Source of the DNA: Natrinema caseinilyticum
GTDB lineage: Archaea > Halobacteriota > Halobacteria > Halobacteriales > Natrialbaceae
Assembly: GCF_024227435.1 (NCBI RefSeq)
Contig: NZ_CP100446.1
Location: 620,001-684,000 of the forward strand
Direction: 5' to 3'
DNA length: 64,000 bases
The position numbers and the translations under genes were made by a program. Below are positions 18,695-27,389 of this stretch, one piece after another. The notes below the pieces were generated by a model, which was not told the origin of the DNA, did no database searches, and saw only the letters and a program-made list of their open reading frames with translations. Every line of letters begins with the position of its first letter. The first letter of the stretch is position 1.

Positions 18695-20809
18695 ATGTCT
18701 TACCAAATAGGTTGTGACGTCGGCGGGACGTTCACGGATGTCGTCGTCGCCGACGATCGGGGTAACGTGTGGAACGATAAGGCAGATACGACGCCGGGCG
18801 ACCTGAGCGAAGGCGTCGAACGGGCGATCGAGAACGTGTCCGGGAAGGTCGGCGTCCCCGCGACCGAGTTGCTGGAGCGGACGGATCGATTCGTCAACGG
18901 GACGACGGTCGTCACGAACAACGTTGTGGAACTCGACGGAGCGAAAACGGGACTGCTCGTCACGAAGGGAACGAAGGATACGCTCCGAATCGCTCGCTCG
19001 CCGCGCACGTCGGAGCTGGATCACACGAAACAATCGAACGTCCCGGATATCGTCCCCCGGGACTGCATCAGGGAGATCCCGGAACGGATCGACTACAACG
19101 GTGACGAAGTCGTCGAACTGGACGAGCAAGCGGTCAAGACGACCGTTGACGAACTGGTCGAAGAGGAGAACGTCGAGGCGATTGCGGTCTGTTATCTCTG
19201 GAGTTTCCGGAATCCAGACCACGAGGACCGAACGCGGGAGATCGTCAAAGAGGCGTATCCGGACCTGTATGTCACGACCTCCAACGAGGTGTACCCGGTG
19301 ATCCGGGAGTTCGAACGGATGGTAACGACACTGCTCAACTCGTACTCGGCGCCGGACGTATCAACGTATATCGACCGTTTGCAAGAGCGGTTATCGGGCA
19401 AGGGACTCGACCGCGACGCCATTACGTTCATGCAATCCGCCGGCGGCGGAACGACGCCGGAACGAGCGAAGGCGGAGCCGGTCCGACTGATCGACTCCGG
19501 TCCCGTCGGCGGCGTAATCGGGGTCCAGTCGCTCGGTCGGCAGCTCGGTGCCGACAACCTCATTTGTGCGGACATGGGCGGGACGAGTTTCGAGTGTTCG
19601 ATCATCGAGGACAGTGAGGTGAACGTCACCGAACGGACGGAAATACGGGAATTTCTGACGGGACTGACGAAAATCGAAACGAACACCATCGGCGCCGGGG
19701 GCGGTTCGATAACGTGGATCGACAACCGGGGAATCCCGCAGGTCGGTCCCGAGAGCGCCGGCGCGGACCCGGGGCCGGTCTGTTACGGCCGGGGCGGAAC
19801 CGATCCGACGCTGACCGACGCAGCGGTCGCTCTTGACCTCCTCGATCCGAACGCATTCCTCGGCGGTCGGCGAAGCCTGGAGGAAGGGGAGGCGAGGACG
19901 GAACTCGAGCGCACCGTCGCCGATCCACTCGGAACGACCGTCGAAGAGGCGGCGGCCGCGGTGTACGACCTGGCGGTCACGTCGATGAGCAACGCGATCA
20001 GGAACGTCACGGTCGAGGAGGGCCGTGATCCGGACGGTTTCACCCTCGTCGCGTACGGCGGGGCGCTTCCGATGTACGCGGCGGACATCTGCGATACGCT
20101 CGACATCGATCGCGTCGTCGTCCCGAACACGGCACCCGTGTTCTCCGCGTACGGGTTGCTCCAGGCGGACGACGTCCGGACGTATACGGAGACCCTTTCG
20201 TGGAACCCCGGTGATCCGGTCGACAAAATCAATGAGGCCCTCGAGGATCTGGAGTCACGAATCCGGACGGAGATGGAAACGGCGGGGTTCGACGACGAAG
20301 ACGTGACTATCCAGCGCGAAGGAATGTTCAAATTCAAGGGCCAACTTTTCGACTACAGCGTCGACCTTCCGGCGGACACCATCTCCCGCGACGATATCGA
20401 ACGGATTCAGGAGGAGTTTCCGGAGCGGTACGAGTCGGAGTACGGCCCGGGCACCGCGTGGGTCGAGTCACCGGTCATCATGCGTGCCGTGCGGGTCACT
20501 GGCACTGCGACGACGGAGAAACCGCCTCTGAAGGAGTTCGCCGACCAAGACGGCGACGCCGAACCAACGTCGACTCGCGAAGTCTACTTGCCGTCCCAGC
20601 GGATCCACGCGGAGGTCGCCATCTACGATCAGGACGCGGTGACCGTCGGTACCCGCGTCGACGGTCCGGCGGTCGTTGAAGAAGGGATCACGACGGTGTT
20701 CGTTCCGGACGATTTCAGCATGACCGTGGACGAATACGGCAACTACGTCCTCACGAAGGCGGACACCGAGACCGAACGGCGCGCGGAAACGACTCGAGCG
20801 GAGGACTAA
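18695..20809 (+). CDS. hyuA: HyuA-family ATP-dependent hydantoinase/ketone carboxylase subunit
   Basis: A 704-residue member of the HyuA/oxoprolinase-A family. The ATP-binding CDVGGTFTDVVV is at residues 7-18, and RFVNGTTVVTNNVVE and the second phosphate block CADMGGTSFECSI (Asp293) follow. The acetone carboxylase and acetophenone carboxylase subunits belong to the same family as hydantoinase and 5-oxoprolinase subunits, so the family alone does not decide the reaction. The partner HyuB begins 2 nt after the stop. A TATA-like GATTTAATGC at 18660-18669 lies 25-35 nt upstream of the ATG. The extra zinc domain on HyuB and the downstream synthetase favour a carboxylase-like role over hydantoin hydrolysis; this is inference. 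Confidence 0.88.
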   Translation: MSYQIGCDVGGTFTDVVVADDRGNVWNDKADTTPGDLSEGVERAIENVSGKVGVPATELLERTDRFVNGTTVVTNNVVELDGAKTGLLVTKGTKDTLRIARSPRTSELDHTKQSNVPDIVPRDCIREIPERIDYNGDEVVELDEQAVKTTVDELVEEENVEAIAVCYLWSFRNPDHEDRTREIVKEAYPDLYVTTSNEVYPVIREFERMVTTLLNSYSAPDVSTYIDRLQERLSGKGLDRDAITFMQSAGGGTTPERAKAEPVRLIDSGPVGGVIGVQSLGRQLGADNLICADMGGTSFECSIIEDSEVNVTERTEIREFLTGLTKIETNTIGAGGGSITWIDNRGIPQVGPESAGADPGPVCYGRGGTDPTLTDAAVALDLLDPNAFLGGRRSLEEGEARTELERTVADPLGTTVEEAAAAVYDLAVTSMSNAIRNVTVEEGRDPDGFTLVAYGGALPMYAADICDTLDIDRVVVPNTAPVFSAYGLLQADDVRTYTETLSWNPGDPVDKINEALEDLESRIRTEMETAGFDDEDVTIQREGMFKFKGQLFDYSVDLPADTISRDDIERIQEEFPERYESEYGPGTAWVESPVIMRAVRVTGTATTEKPPLKEFADQDGDAEPTSTREVYLPSQRIHAEVAIYDQDAVTVGTRVDGPAVVEEGITTVFVPDDFSMTVDEYGNYVLTKADTETERRAETTRAED

Positions 20810-20811
20810 CG

Positions 20812-23031
20812 ATGAGCGAACCATCTGAACCACAGACGGAGACGGACGCGAGCGGAATCGAATCAGACTACGACCCGGTCACGGCCGAAGTCATCCGACG
20901 ACGGCTGTACAACATCGCTGAGGAGATGGGGACGGCGATGATCCGCACCTCTGGGAACCCAATCATTTCGGAGGCGGTCGACTTCTCGACGTTCATCGCC
21001 GATGCGAACGGCGAGATTGCCTCTTGGTCGCCGTACCTTCCGATCCACTCGGCCCCGGCGCGGGAGGCCGTCGATCACATCCAGAACACGTTCTCGGAGG
21101 GTGATATCCGACCGGGCGATCAGTTCATTTGTAACGATCCCTTCAAGACGAAGGTGTGTCACCAGCCGGACGTCGGCGTCGTCAAGCCGATCTTCCACGA
21201 CGACGAACTCGTCGCGTGGTGCTGGGCTGAAGCGCACATGCTGGACGTTGGCGGGATGGCCCCCGGTGGATTCGCGCCCCACGCCGACGAATCCTACGCG
21301 GAAGCGCTCGTCTGGCCGGGGGTCAAGATCGTCGAGGAGGGGGAGATCAACGACACCGTCAAGCGTCTCATCGAGTCGAACGTCCGCATTCCGACGCGGG
21401 TGTTCAACGACCTCCGCGCCCTCGTCGCCGCGAACAACCGTTGTGACCGTCGTCTCCAGGACACGATCGAGGAGTTCGGACAGGACGCGTACGAGAAGTA
21501 CGTCGAGGTGAACAAGGACCTCACTGAGGCGGCGTTCAAAGAGCGAATCGAACAGCTCCCCGATGGGACGTACGCGACGACCGAAACCGTCGAACACGAC
21601 GGTCACGAGAACGCACTGTACACGGTCGCGGCGGAGATGACGATTGACGGGAGCGAACTCACGATGGACTTCACGGGGTCGTCGCCCCAGGCTCCGGGGT
21701 TCATCAACGCGAGCCTCGGCACGACCTATGGGTTCGTGATGAACCCCGCGATCATGCTGCTCGGCCCGGACATTCCGATCAACGAGGGGATGTACCGGGC
21801 GATCGATATCGTCGCACCGGACGGTACGATCGTAAACCCCGAGATGCCGGCACCGATGTCCTCGGGTCACATGGAAACCGGTATGGCAATCTCGGACTCG
21901 ACGATGGTCCTATTCAACCGCGCGATGGGACAGTCGAGAGACGAGTTCGTCCGCGAGCACGTGATGGGATCGTTCCAGAACGTGTTCGCGGTCTCGACCT
22001 TCTACGGGGAGAACCAGCACGGCGAACCCGACGTCTTCATGGACATGAACGGCGGCGGTGCGGGGGCCGGCGCGTGTACGATGCAGGACGGACTCGACGC
22101 CGCGTCACCAATCTCATCGCTCAACCCCGGACTGCCGGACCTCGAGATCAACGAGGACGAACACCCCATGCTGTATCTCTGGCGTCGCATCAATGCCGAT
22201 TCGGGCGGTCCCGGCGAGCACAGGGGCGGACAGGGAGTCGAGTTCGCCTGGACGCTCCACGACGTCGGGGGCGGAAGCGAGTCGGTCACCTCAGCCAGCA
22301 CCCAGGTACCGACGGAGGGCGCACACGGCGGGTATCCCGGTAGTACGACGATCTTCGAACTCGTGCGCGAGACCGACGTGACGGCGATCCTCGAGGGCGG
22401 CGACGTTCCCGAATCGGTCGACGACCTCTCGGGATCGTCCGAACAGCTGCCCGCAAAGGAGCCCGACATTCCGATCGATTCGGACGTGGTGTTCGTCAAC
22501 CGGCTCGGCGGCGGTAGCGGCGTCGGCGATCCGCTCTTGCGCGATCCGGAGGCGGTCCGATCGGATCTAGAAGACGGTTACATCACGCGGGAGATGGCCG
22601 AGGGGACGTACGGCGTCGTCGTCGCCGACGGATCGATCGACGAGGGGGCGACCGAGCAGCGCCGCGAGGAACTCCGTGCCGAGCGTACCGAATGGTCTAG
22701 CGAGAGTCGTCTCGAGAAGCCTGTAGAAACGGTGACCTGCGCGAAGCCGTTCCACAGATACGTCGCGGTCGTCACCGCGGACGGCGACGAGTACCTCCGG
22801 TGTACAGAGTGTGACTCGGTCTTCGCACCGTACTCCGGTGCAGACGACACCGAGTGGCTCGACTACACCGCGACGAACGAATCGCCCGTCCACGAGCGAT
22901 TCGAGGACCTCTCGCTGTTGATCCAGGAGCGCCATCGGGAGCCGGACGTCCTCCTCCGCGAACACGCCTGTCCCGACTGCGGGACGATGTTCCAGACTGC
23001 CGTCGAGACGGATGACGATAGTAGCAGCTGA
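20812..23031 (+). CDS. hyuB: HyuB-family subunit fused to a C-terminal acetone-carboxylase-gamma-like zinc domain
   Basis: A 739-residue protein. Residues up to about 620 are a standard HyuB domain: PVTAEVIRRRLYNIAEEMG, AMIRTSGNPIISEAVDFSTF, QFICNDPFKTKVCHQPDVG, MDFTGSSPQAPGFINASLGT, DSGGPGEHRGGQGVEF and the C-terminal RLGGGSGVGDPLLRDPE. A further ~100 residues carry two Cys pairs, RCTECDSVFAPYSG (C664/C667) and EHACPDCGTMFQ (C720/C723). This arrangement resembles the small gamma subunit of acetone carboxylase, which binds zinc. Hydantoinase B subunits normally end at about 520-600 residues without this. Its frame starts 2 nt after HyuA. Product probably an HyuA2-HyuB2-type complex in the cytosol; substrate unproven. 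Confidence 0.87.
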   Translation: MSEPSEPQTETDASGIESDYDPVTAEVIRRRLYNIAEEMGTAMIRTSGNPIISEAVDFSTFIADANGEIASWSPYLPIHSAPAREAVDHIQNTFSEGDIRPGDQFICNDPFKTKVCHQPDVGVVKPIFHDDELVAWCWAEAHMLDVGGMAPGGFAPHADESYAEALVWPGVKIVEEGEINDTVKRLIESNVRIPTRVFNDLRALVAANNRCDRRLQDTIEEFGQDAYEKYVEVNKDLTEAAFKERIEQLPDGTYATTETVEHDGHENALYTVAAEMTIDGSELTMDFTGSSPQAPGFINASLGTTYGFVMNPAIMLLGPDIPINEGMYRAIDIVAPDGTIVNPEMPAPMSSGHMETGMAISDSTMVLFNRAMGQSRDEFVREHVMGSFQNVFAVSTFYGENQHGEPDVFMDMNGGGAGAGACTMQDGLDAASPISSLNPGLPDLEINEDEHPMLYLWRRINADSGGPGEHRGGQGVEFAWTLHDVGGGSESVTSASTQVPTEGAHGGYPGSTTIFELVRETDVTAILEGGDVPESVDDLSGSSEQLPAKEPDIPIDSDVVFVNRLGGGSGVGDPLLRDPEAVRSDLEDGYITREMAEGTYGVVVADGSIDEGATEQRREELRAERTEWSSESRLEKPVETVTCAKPFHRYVAVVTADGDEYLRCTECDSVFAPYSGADDTEWLDYTATNESPVHERFEDLSLLIQERHREPDVLLREHACPDCGTMFQTAVETDDDSSS

Positions 23032-23140
23032 AACGTTTCACACACTGATCGCGACGCAGTCGTGCGATCAGGTGTGCAACGGCTTTCAGTTGCCACTGTA
23101 ACACGGGATCCGCGCCCGTCGCCCATGCCGTTTTCGACGG

Positions 23141-23150
23141 AAGCTATAAG
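23141..23150 (+). promoter_or_regulatory. Likely TATA box for acyl-CoA synthetase
   Basis: AAGCTATAAG ends 25 nt before the synthetase ATG at 23175. The synthetase thus seems to have its own start site even though it follows hyuAB on the same strand. Confidence 0.45.
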
Positions 23151-23174
23151 TGAGACTGTGCCAACTGCTATCAC

Positions 23175-24866
23175 ATGGCTGACAATGTGCCGTCGGTCGG
23201 CGAGCTGACCCCGTATCACTTCTACGACCATGAGTGGGAGAGCTACGAGGCGCTCCGTGACGAGTTCGAGTGGGAGATCCCCGACCGGATGAACATCGCC
23301 AGGTACGTCTGCGACCGGCACGCGTCGGACGGGGACGCCGTCGGCATGCGCTACGAGGACAGTCGCGGTCGAGAGGGAGCGTTCACGTTCGCCGAGATGA
23401 AAGCGACGACCGACCGACTCGCGAACTACCTGGCCGACGTCGGACTCACGCGCGGCGATCGAGCCGCGATCTGCGTCCCCCAGAAACCAGAGACGGTCCT
23501 CTCGCACATCGCAATCTGGAAGACGGGCAGCGTGTCCGTTCCCCTCTCGACGTTGTTCGGGCCCGATGCGCTTCGCTACCGCCTCGAGAACAGCGACGCG
23601 GACATCGCGATCGTCGACGAGACAAACCTCGAGAACCTGCGGGCGATCAAGGACGAACTCGACGGTCTCGGGGAGGTACTCGTCGTCGGCGACGCCGACC
23701 TCGAGGCGGACGAGACCGACTTCTGGACGGCGGTCAGAGCCAGCCCCGAGGGCTTCGAACCGGTCGAGACGGCGGCTGCGGACACCGCCGTGATCGTCTA
23801 CACGAGTGGGACGACTGGTGATCCGAAGGGGGTCGTTCACACTCACAGCATGTTGCTCGGACAACTTCCCGGGTTTGTCTGTATCTTCTGCAACGCGGCC
23901 CTCGAGGCAGACGACATCTTCTGGGTCGTCGCGGATTGGGCGTGGAAGGGATCCCTGTTCGACTTCGTGTTCCCGGCGCTGTTCTATGGGAAACCGGTGC
24001 TCGCCTACGAAGGGTACGGCTCGTTCGATCCGGAAACAGCGTTCGAACTCGTCGAGAGTTACAGTCTGACGAGTCTGTACATCCCGCCGACAGCGCTCCG
24101 GGGGATGATGAACGAGGTCGACAATCCGAACAGCCGGTACGATACCCGCTCGGTCCGCGTACTGGGCAGCGGCGGCGAAGCGCTGGGAAAGACGCTTCCA
24201 CGCTGGGTCGAGGATGTTTTCGACGCCACGGTACACGAGGGATACGGCCAGACGGAGGCATCGCCGCTGACCGGGAACTGCGTCAAGTACTTCCGTTACG
24301 AGCGCAACATCGGCAAGCCGGTCCCCGGCGTCGAACTCGATATCGTCGACCCCGATGATCAGACGCCGGTCTCACCGGGCGAGACCGGCGAGATCGCTGT
24401 GAAGGCTGATCACCCCAATATGTTCAAAGAATACTGGAAGAAACCGGAGGAGACCGATGTTAAGTTCCATAGCGGCTGGATGCTCACAGAGGATCTGGCG
24501 GTCGAGACTGAGGACGGCTTCCTCGACTTCGTCGGTCGGAAAGATGACGTCATCATCTCCTCAGGCTACCGTATCGGACCGGAGGAGGTCGAGGACGCCG
24601 TCGCGAACCACGAAGCAGTTGCCGACGCTGGCGTGATCGGCGTTCCTGATGAGAAACGGGGGAGCGCCGTCAAGGCATACGTCACCCTCACTGACGGCTT
24701 CGGCCCGTCGGCCGACCTCCGGGAATCGATCCAGTTATTCGTCAAGGAGCGGCTAGCGAAGTACGAGTACCCGCGGGAGATCGAGTTCATCGACGAACTC
24801 CCGAAGTCGACCACGGGGAAGATCCGCCGGGCGTCGCTTCAGGAGATGGAAGCGGACCGACGGTGA
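23175..24866 (+). CDS. Acyl-CoA synthetase (acetyl-CoA-synthetase-like/medium-chain type)
   Basis: A 563-residue ANL ligase. It begins with a short N-terminal segment around HFYDHEWESYEALRDEF, then IVYTSGTTGDPKGVVHTHS (A3), VHEGYGQTEASP (A5), DFVGRKDDVIISSGYRIGP (A8) and KSTTGKIRRASLQEM (catalytic Lys). The same N-terminal block and overall layout occur in the frameshifted gene at 37975, its closest paralog here. This type activates acetate- to medium-chain or aryl acids to CoA esters, releasing AMP and PPi. Downstream of HyuA/HyuB it could convert a carboxylation product such as a 3-oxoacid into its CoA ester. It ends 10 bp from the stop of the convergent alcohol dehydrogenase. Confidence 0.9.
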   Translation: MADNVPSVGELTPYHFYDHEWESYEALRDEFEWEIPDRMNIARYVCDRHASDGDAVGMRYEDSRGREGAFTFAEMKATTDRLANYLADVGLTRGDRAAICVPQKPETVLSHIAIWKTGSVSVPLSTLFGPDALRYRLENSDADIAIVDETNLENLRAIKDELDGLGEVLVVGDADLEADETDFWTAVRASPEGFEPVETAAADTAVIVYTSGTTGDPKGVVHTHSMLLGQLPGFVCIFCNAALEADDIFWVVADWAWKGSLFDFVFPALFYGKPVLAYEGYGSFDPETAFELVESYSLTSLYIPPTALRGMMNEVDNPNSRYDTRSVRVLGSGGEALGKTLPRWVEDVFDATVHEGYGQTEASPLTGNCVKYFRYERNIGKPVPGVELDIVDPDDQTPVSPGETGEIAVKADHPNMFKEYWKKPEETDVKFHSGWMLTEDLAVETEDGFLDFVGRKDDVIISSGYRIGPEEVEDAVANHEAVADAGVIGVPDEKRGSAVKAYVTLTDGFGPSADLRESIQLFVKERLAKYEYPREIEFIDELPKSTTGKIRRASLQEMEADRR

Positions 24867-24876
24867 CCCCTCGGGG

Positions 24877-25950
24877 TTACGGCTCGACGAGGATCTTGAC
24901 GTGTTCACTGTCCGGCTTGAGGAGGCGCTCGAACCCCTTCGGAACGATTTCCTCGAGTTCGATCCGGCCGGTGACCATCGGCTCGGCCTCGATCCGCCCG
25001 TCGTCGAGCAGTTCGATCGCTGTCTCGAATTCGCCGGTTCGCGACCGGGCCCCGCCCCGGTAGCCGTACGATCCCGTGACCGTTCGTTCCGCCATCATGA
25101 CGTAGTTCAGGTTCAGCGATACTGCCTCCTCGTAAACGCTCACGACGACGACATCCCCCGTCTTCCGCGTGCTCCTGATCGCTTCCGTAACCGTCGCTTC
25201 GACGCCCGCGACCTCGAACGCGACATCGGTCCCACCGTCCGTCGCCGCCGAGATGCGTCGAACCGGATCCGTGTCCGCCGGGTCGATCACCTCCGTCGCA
25301 CCCAGCCTCGCGGCGAGTTCGCGCCGCTCCGTCCGCGGCTCGCTGATGTACACGCGCTTGGCGCCGGCGGCGATCGCCACCTGCAGCACGCCTAGCCCGA
25401 TCGGCCCAGCGCCGAAGATTGAGACGGTGTCCCCCACCTCGAGGTCGGATCGGCGGACCGCGTGCAGGGCAACGCTCAGTGGTTCGACCAGCGCGCCGTA
25501 CTCCGTCAGGAACCCCTTGGGGAGACGGACGGCGTTCTCCGCCGGAACGACAAGATTGTCTGCGAACCCGCCGCCGTGGCCGTGGATGCCGACGTTCACG
25601 AGCGAGTCACAGAGATAATACCGCCCCGCTATACACATCGGACAGTCGCCACAGCCGATGATCGGGTTCACGACGACCGGATCGCCCTCCGCGAGCGACT
25701 CCACGTCCCGTCCCGTCTCCGTGACGTGGCCGGTCACCTCGTGGCCGAGCGGCAACGGGAGCGACTCCCCAGTCCCCGGATGCGGCTCGTCGGACGGGAT
25801 CGCAATCGGTCCCTGCGCATACTCGTGCAAGTCGGAGCCACAGATCCCGCAGGCGTCGACCCGGACGCGCACCGCGGTCGGCTCGAGCGGTTGTTCGTCG
25901 ATCTCCTCGACGCGAAGGTCCTCCCGCCCATGGTAGACGGCTGCTCTCAT
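24877..25950 (-). CDS. Zinc-dependent medium-chain alcohol/polyol dehydrogenase
   Basis: A 357-residue MDR protein. The catalytic zinc ligands lie in DACGICGSDLHEY and PLGHEVTGHV. The structural zinc Cys set is CGDCPMCIAGRYYLC, and FGAGPIGLGVLQVA is the NAD(P)-binding glycine motif. It belongs to the butanediol/threonine/sorbitol dehydrogenase group. A role oxidising a secondary alcohol to a ketone would suit the neighbouring candidate ketone carboxylase, but this rests on position only and the genes are convergent. The minus-strand TATA box is probably at 25976-25985 (AGCTATATAC on that strand), 26-35 nt from the ATG. Confidence 0.9.
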   Translation of the reverse strand: MRAAVYHGREDLRVEEIDEQPLEPTAVRVRVDACGICGSDLHEYAQGPIAIPSDEPHPGTGESLPLPLGHEVTGHVTETGRDVESLAEGDPVVVNPIIGCGDCPMCIAGRYYLCDSLVNVGIHGHGGGFADNLVVPAENAVRLPKGFLTEYGALVEPLSVALHAVRRSDLEVGDTVSIFGAGPIGLGVLQVAIAAGAKRVYISEPRTERRELAARLGATEVIDPADTDPVRRISAATDGGTDVAFEVAGVEATVTEAIRSTRKTGDVVVVSVYEEAVSLNLNYVMMAERTVTGSYGYRGGARSRTGEFETAIELLDDGRIEAEPMVTGRIELEEIVPKGFERLLKPDSEHVKILVEP

Positions 25951-26058
25951 ACGGCCGACTAGACGGCCCTCGGTAGTATATAGCTACTGCCGAGCATGAA
26001 CATCCGTCGTGGGTCCGACGTCGCAATACTGTCGGTTCACGACCGTGGTAGTCACAAA

Positions 26059-26066
26059 CATATATG
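26059..26066 (+). promoter_or_regulatory. Likely TATA box for acyl-CoA dehydrogenase
   Basis: The palindromic CATATATG lies 30-37 nt before the ATG at 26096, facing the alcohol dehydrogenase promoter at 25976-25985. The two divergent genes share this 145-bp spacer. Confidence 0.45.
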
Positions 26067-26095
26067 TGGGTGGTCCCAGAGGGTTGGAGTATCGT

Positions 26096-27328
26096 ATGGA
26101 GTTCAACGACTCTGAGCGAGCGACCGAAGTCGCCCGACGCATCCGCAAGTTCGTCGACGAAGTCGTACTGCCCGTCGAACGGGACCAGCCCGGGGGCCAG
26201 CCGGTATCCGAGGAACTGATCGACGAGTTGCGGGCGGAAGCGCGAGCCCACGACGTGTTTGCGCCCCAGGTCTCCGAGGAGTATGGCGGACTCGGCCTCG
26301 ACTTCCGCGACGCCCTGCCGGCCTACGAGGAGGGCGGGCGGAGTTTCCTCGCGATGCCGGCCATCCGGACGGACCCGCCGGACGAGGGGAACATCCACCT
26401 GCTAGAGCTGCTGGGGACAGACGACCAGAAGGAGAAGTGGTTACAGCCGCTCGTCGACGGGGACCTCACGTCGGCCTTCGCCATGACCGAGCCGATGCAG
26501 GGCGGCGGGGCCGATCCGACGATGATCAAGGCCAGCGCCGAGAAGGACGGCGACGAGTGGGTCCTCAACGGCCACAAGTGGTGGATCACGAACGGCAGCG
26601 ACGCCGACTTCCTTCTAGTGATGGCACGGACGGACCCCGACGTCCATCCCTACGAGGGGTGCTCGATGCTTCTCGTCCCGGCGGACACGCCCGGGATCGA
26701 CGTCGTCCGGGACATCCCTCATATGGGTGAGGATATGCTCTCACGGGTTCACACCGAACTGATCTTCAACGACGTTCGGATCCCCGAGGAGAACGTGCTC
26801 GGGGAGATCGACGCGGGGTTCCAACACGCCCAACAGCGGATGGTACCCGCACGGCTCGCCCGGTCGATGCAGTTCTCGGGAATGGCCGAGCGGGCGCTCG
26901 ACATCGCGAAGGCGTTCATGAGCGAACGGGAGGTGTTCGGGGGAACCGTCGCCGAAAAGCAGGGCCCCCGATTCGGTATCGCCGAGGCGGAGACCAAACT
27001 CCACGCGGCGAAGGCGACCACACGTCAGGCGGCGAGCGTCTACGCGGAAGGGAGCCAGGCCCGGACCGAGGCGGCAGTCGCAAAGTATTACACTACGAAC
27101 GTTGCCCAGGAGGTCATCGACACGGCGTTGCAGTTCTGCGGGTCGAACGGGATTGGGCAGGACCTCCCGCTCGCGGAGTTCTACCAGGACGTCCGCATCA
27201 TCCGGATCGCCGACGGGCCGGACGAGGTTCAGAAACGGGTCATCGCCCGAGATGCGTTTGAAGACGTCGACGAGCGCGAGGTTGAACACCTCTCGCGCTA
27301 CATGGATCCACGCACGCGCCGTAACTGA
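26096..27328 (+). CDS. Acyl-CoA dehydrogenase, ACAD10/11-like active site
   Basis: A 410-residue acyl-CoA dehydrogenase starting MEFNDSERATEVARRIRKF. Blocks include SEEYGGLGLDFRDALPAYEE, FAMTEPMQGGGADPTMIKAS, WVLNGHKWWITNGSDADFLL and LQFCGSNGIGQDLPLAEFYQ. The catalytic segment is IRIADGPDEVQKRVIARD, with Asp where short- and medium-chain enzymes have Glu. That form is typical of ACAD10/11-type and some long-chain enzymes. I chose 26096 over the longer frame from 26009, whose N-terminus is not family-like. It precedes the ABC importer operon by 61 bp on the same strand, and the importer has its own TATA box. Confidence 0.9.
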   Translation: MEFNDSERATEVARRIRKFVDEVVLPVERDQPGGQPVSEELIDELRAEARAHDVFAPQVSEEYGGLGLDFRDALPAYEEGGRSFLAMPAIRTDPPDEGNIHLLELLGTDDQKEKWLQPLVDGDLTSAFAMTEPMQGGGADPTMIKASAEKDGDEWVLNGHKWWITNGSDADFLLVMARTDPDVHPYEGCSMLLVPADTPGIDVVRDIPHMGEDMLSRVHTELIFNDVRIPEENVLGEIDAGFQHAQQRMVPARLARSMQFSGMAERALDIAKAFMSEREVFGGTVAEKQGPRFGIAEAETKLHAAKATTRQAASVYAEGSQARTEAAVAKYYTTNVAQEVIDTALQFCGSNGIGQDLPLAEFYQDVRIIRIADGPDEVQKRVIARDAFEDVDEREVEHLSRYMDPRTRRN

Positions 27329-27358
27329 GGCGACTCGCGTTTCCTGAAAGAAGGGAAA

Positions 27359-27368
27359 AGTATAAGAT
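27359..27368 (+). promoter_or_regulatory. Likely TATA box for the LIV-type ABC operon
   Basis: AAGTATAAGA lies 21-31 nt before the ATG of the solute-binding protein. It probably drives the whole five-gene transporter operon, whose genes are abutting or overlapping. Confidence 0.5.
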
Positions 27369-27389
27369 TGTGACTATAACACATGAGAT

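Noticed and set aside
17486-19222. A 578-codon minus-strand open frame
   Set aside because: It lies opposite the CoA-transferase and HyuA genes, which carry full family motifs; its own translation matches nothing.
22863-24236. A 457-codon minus-strand open frame
   Set aside because: Antisense to HyuB and the acyl-CoA synthetase, no recognisable motif.
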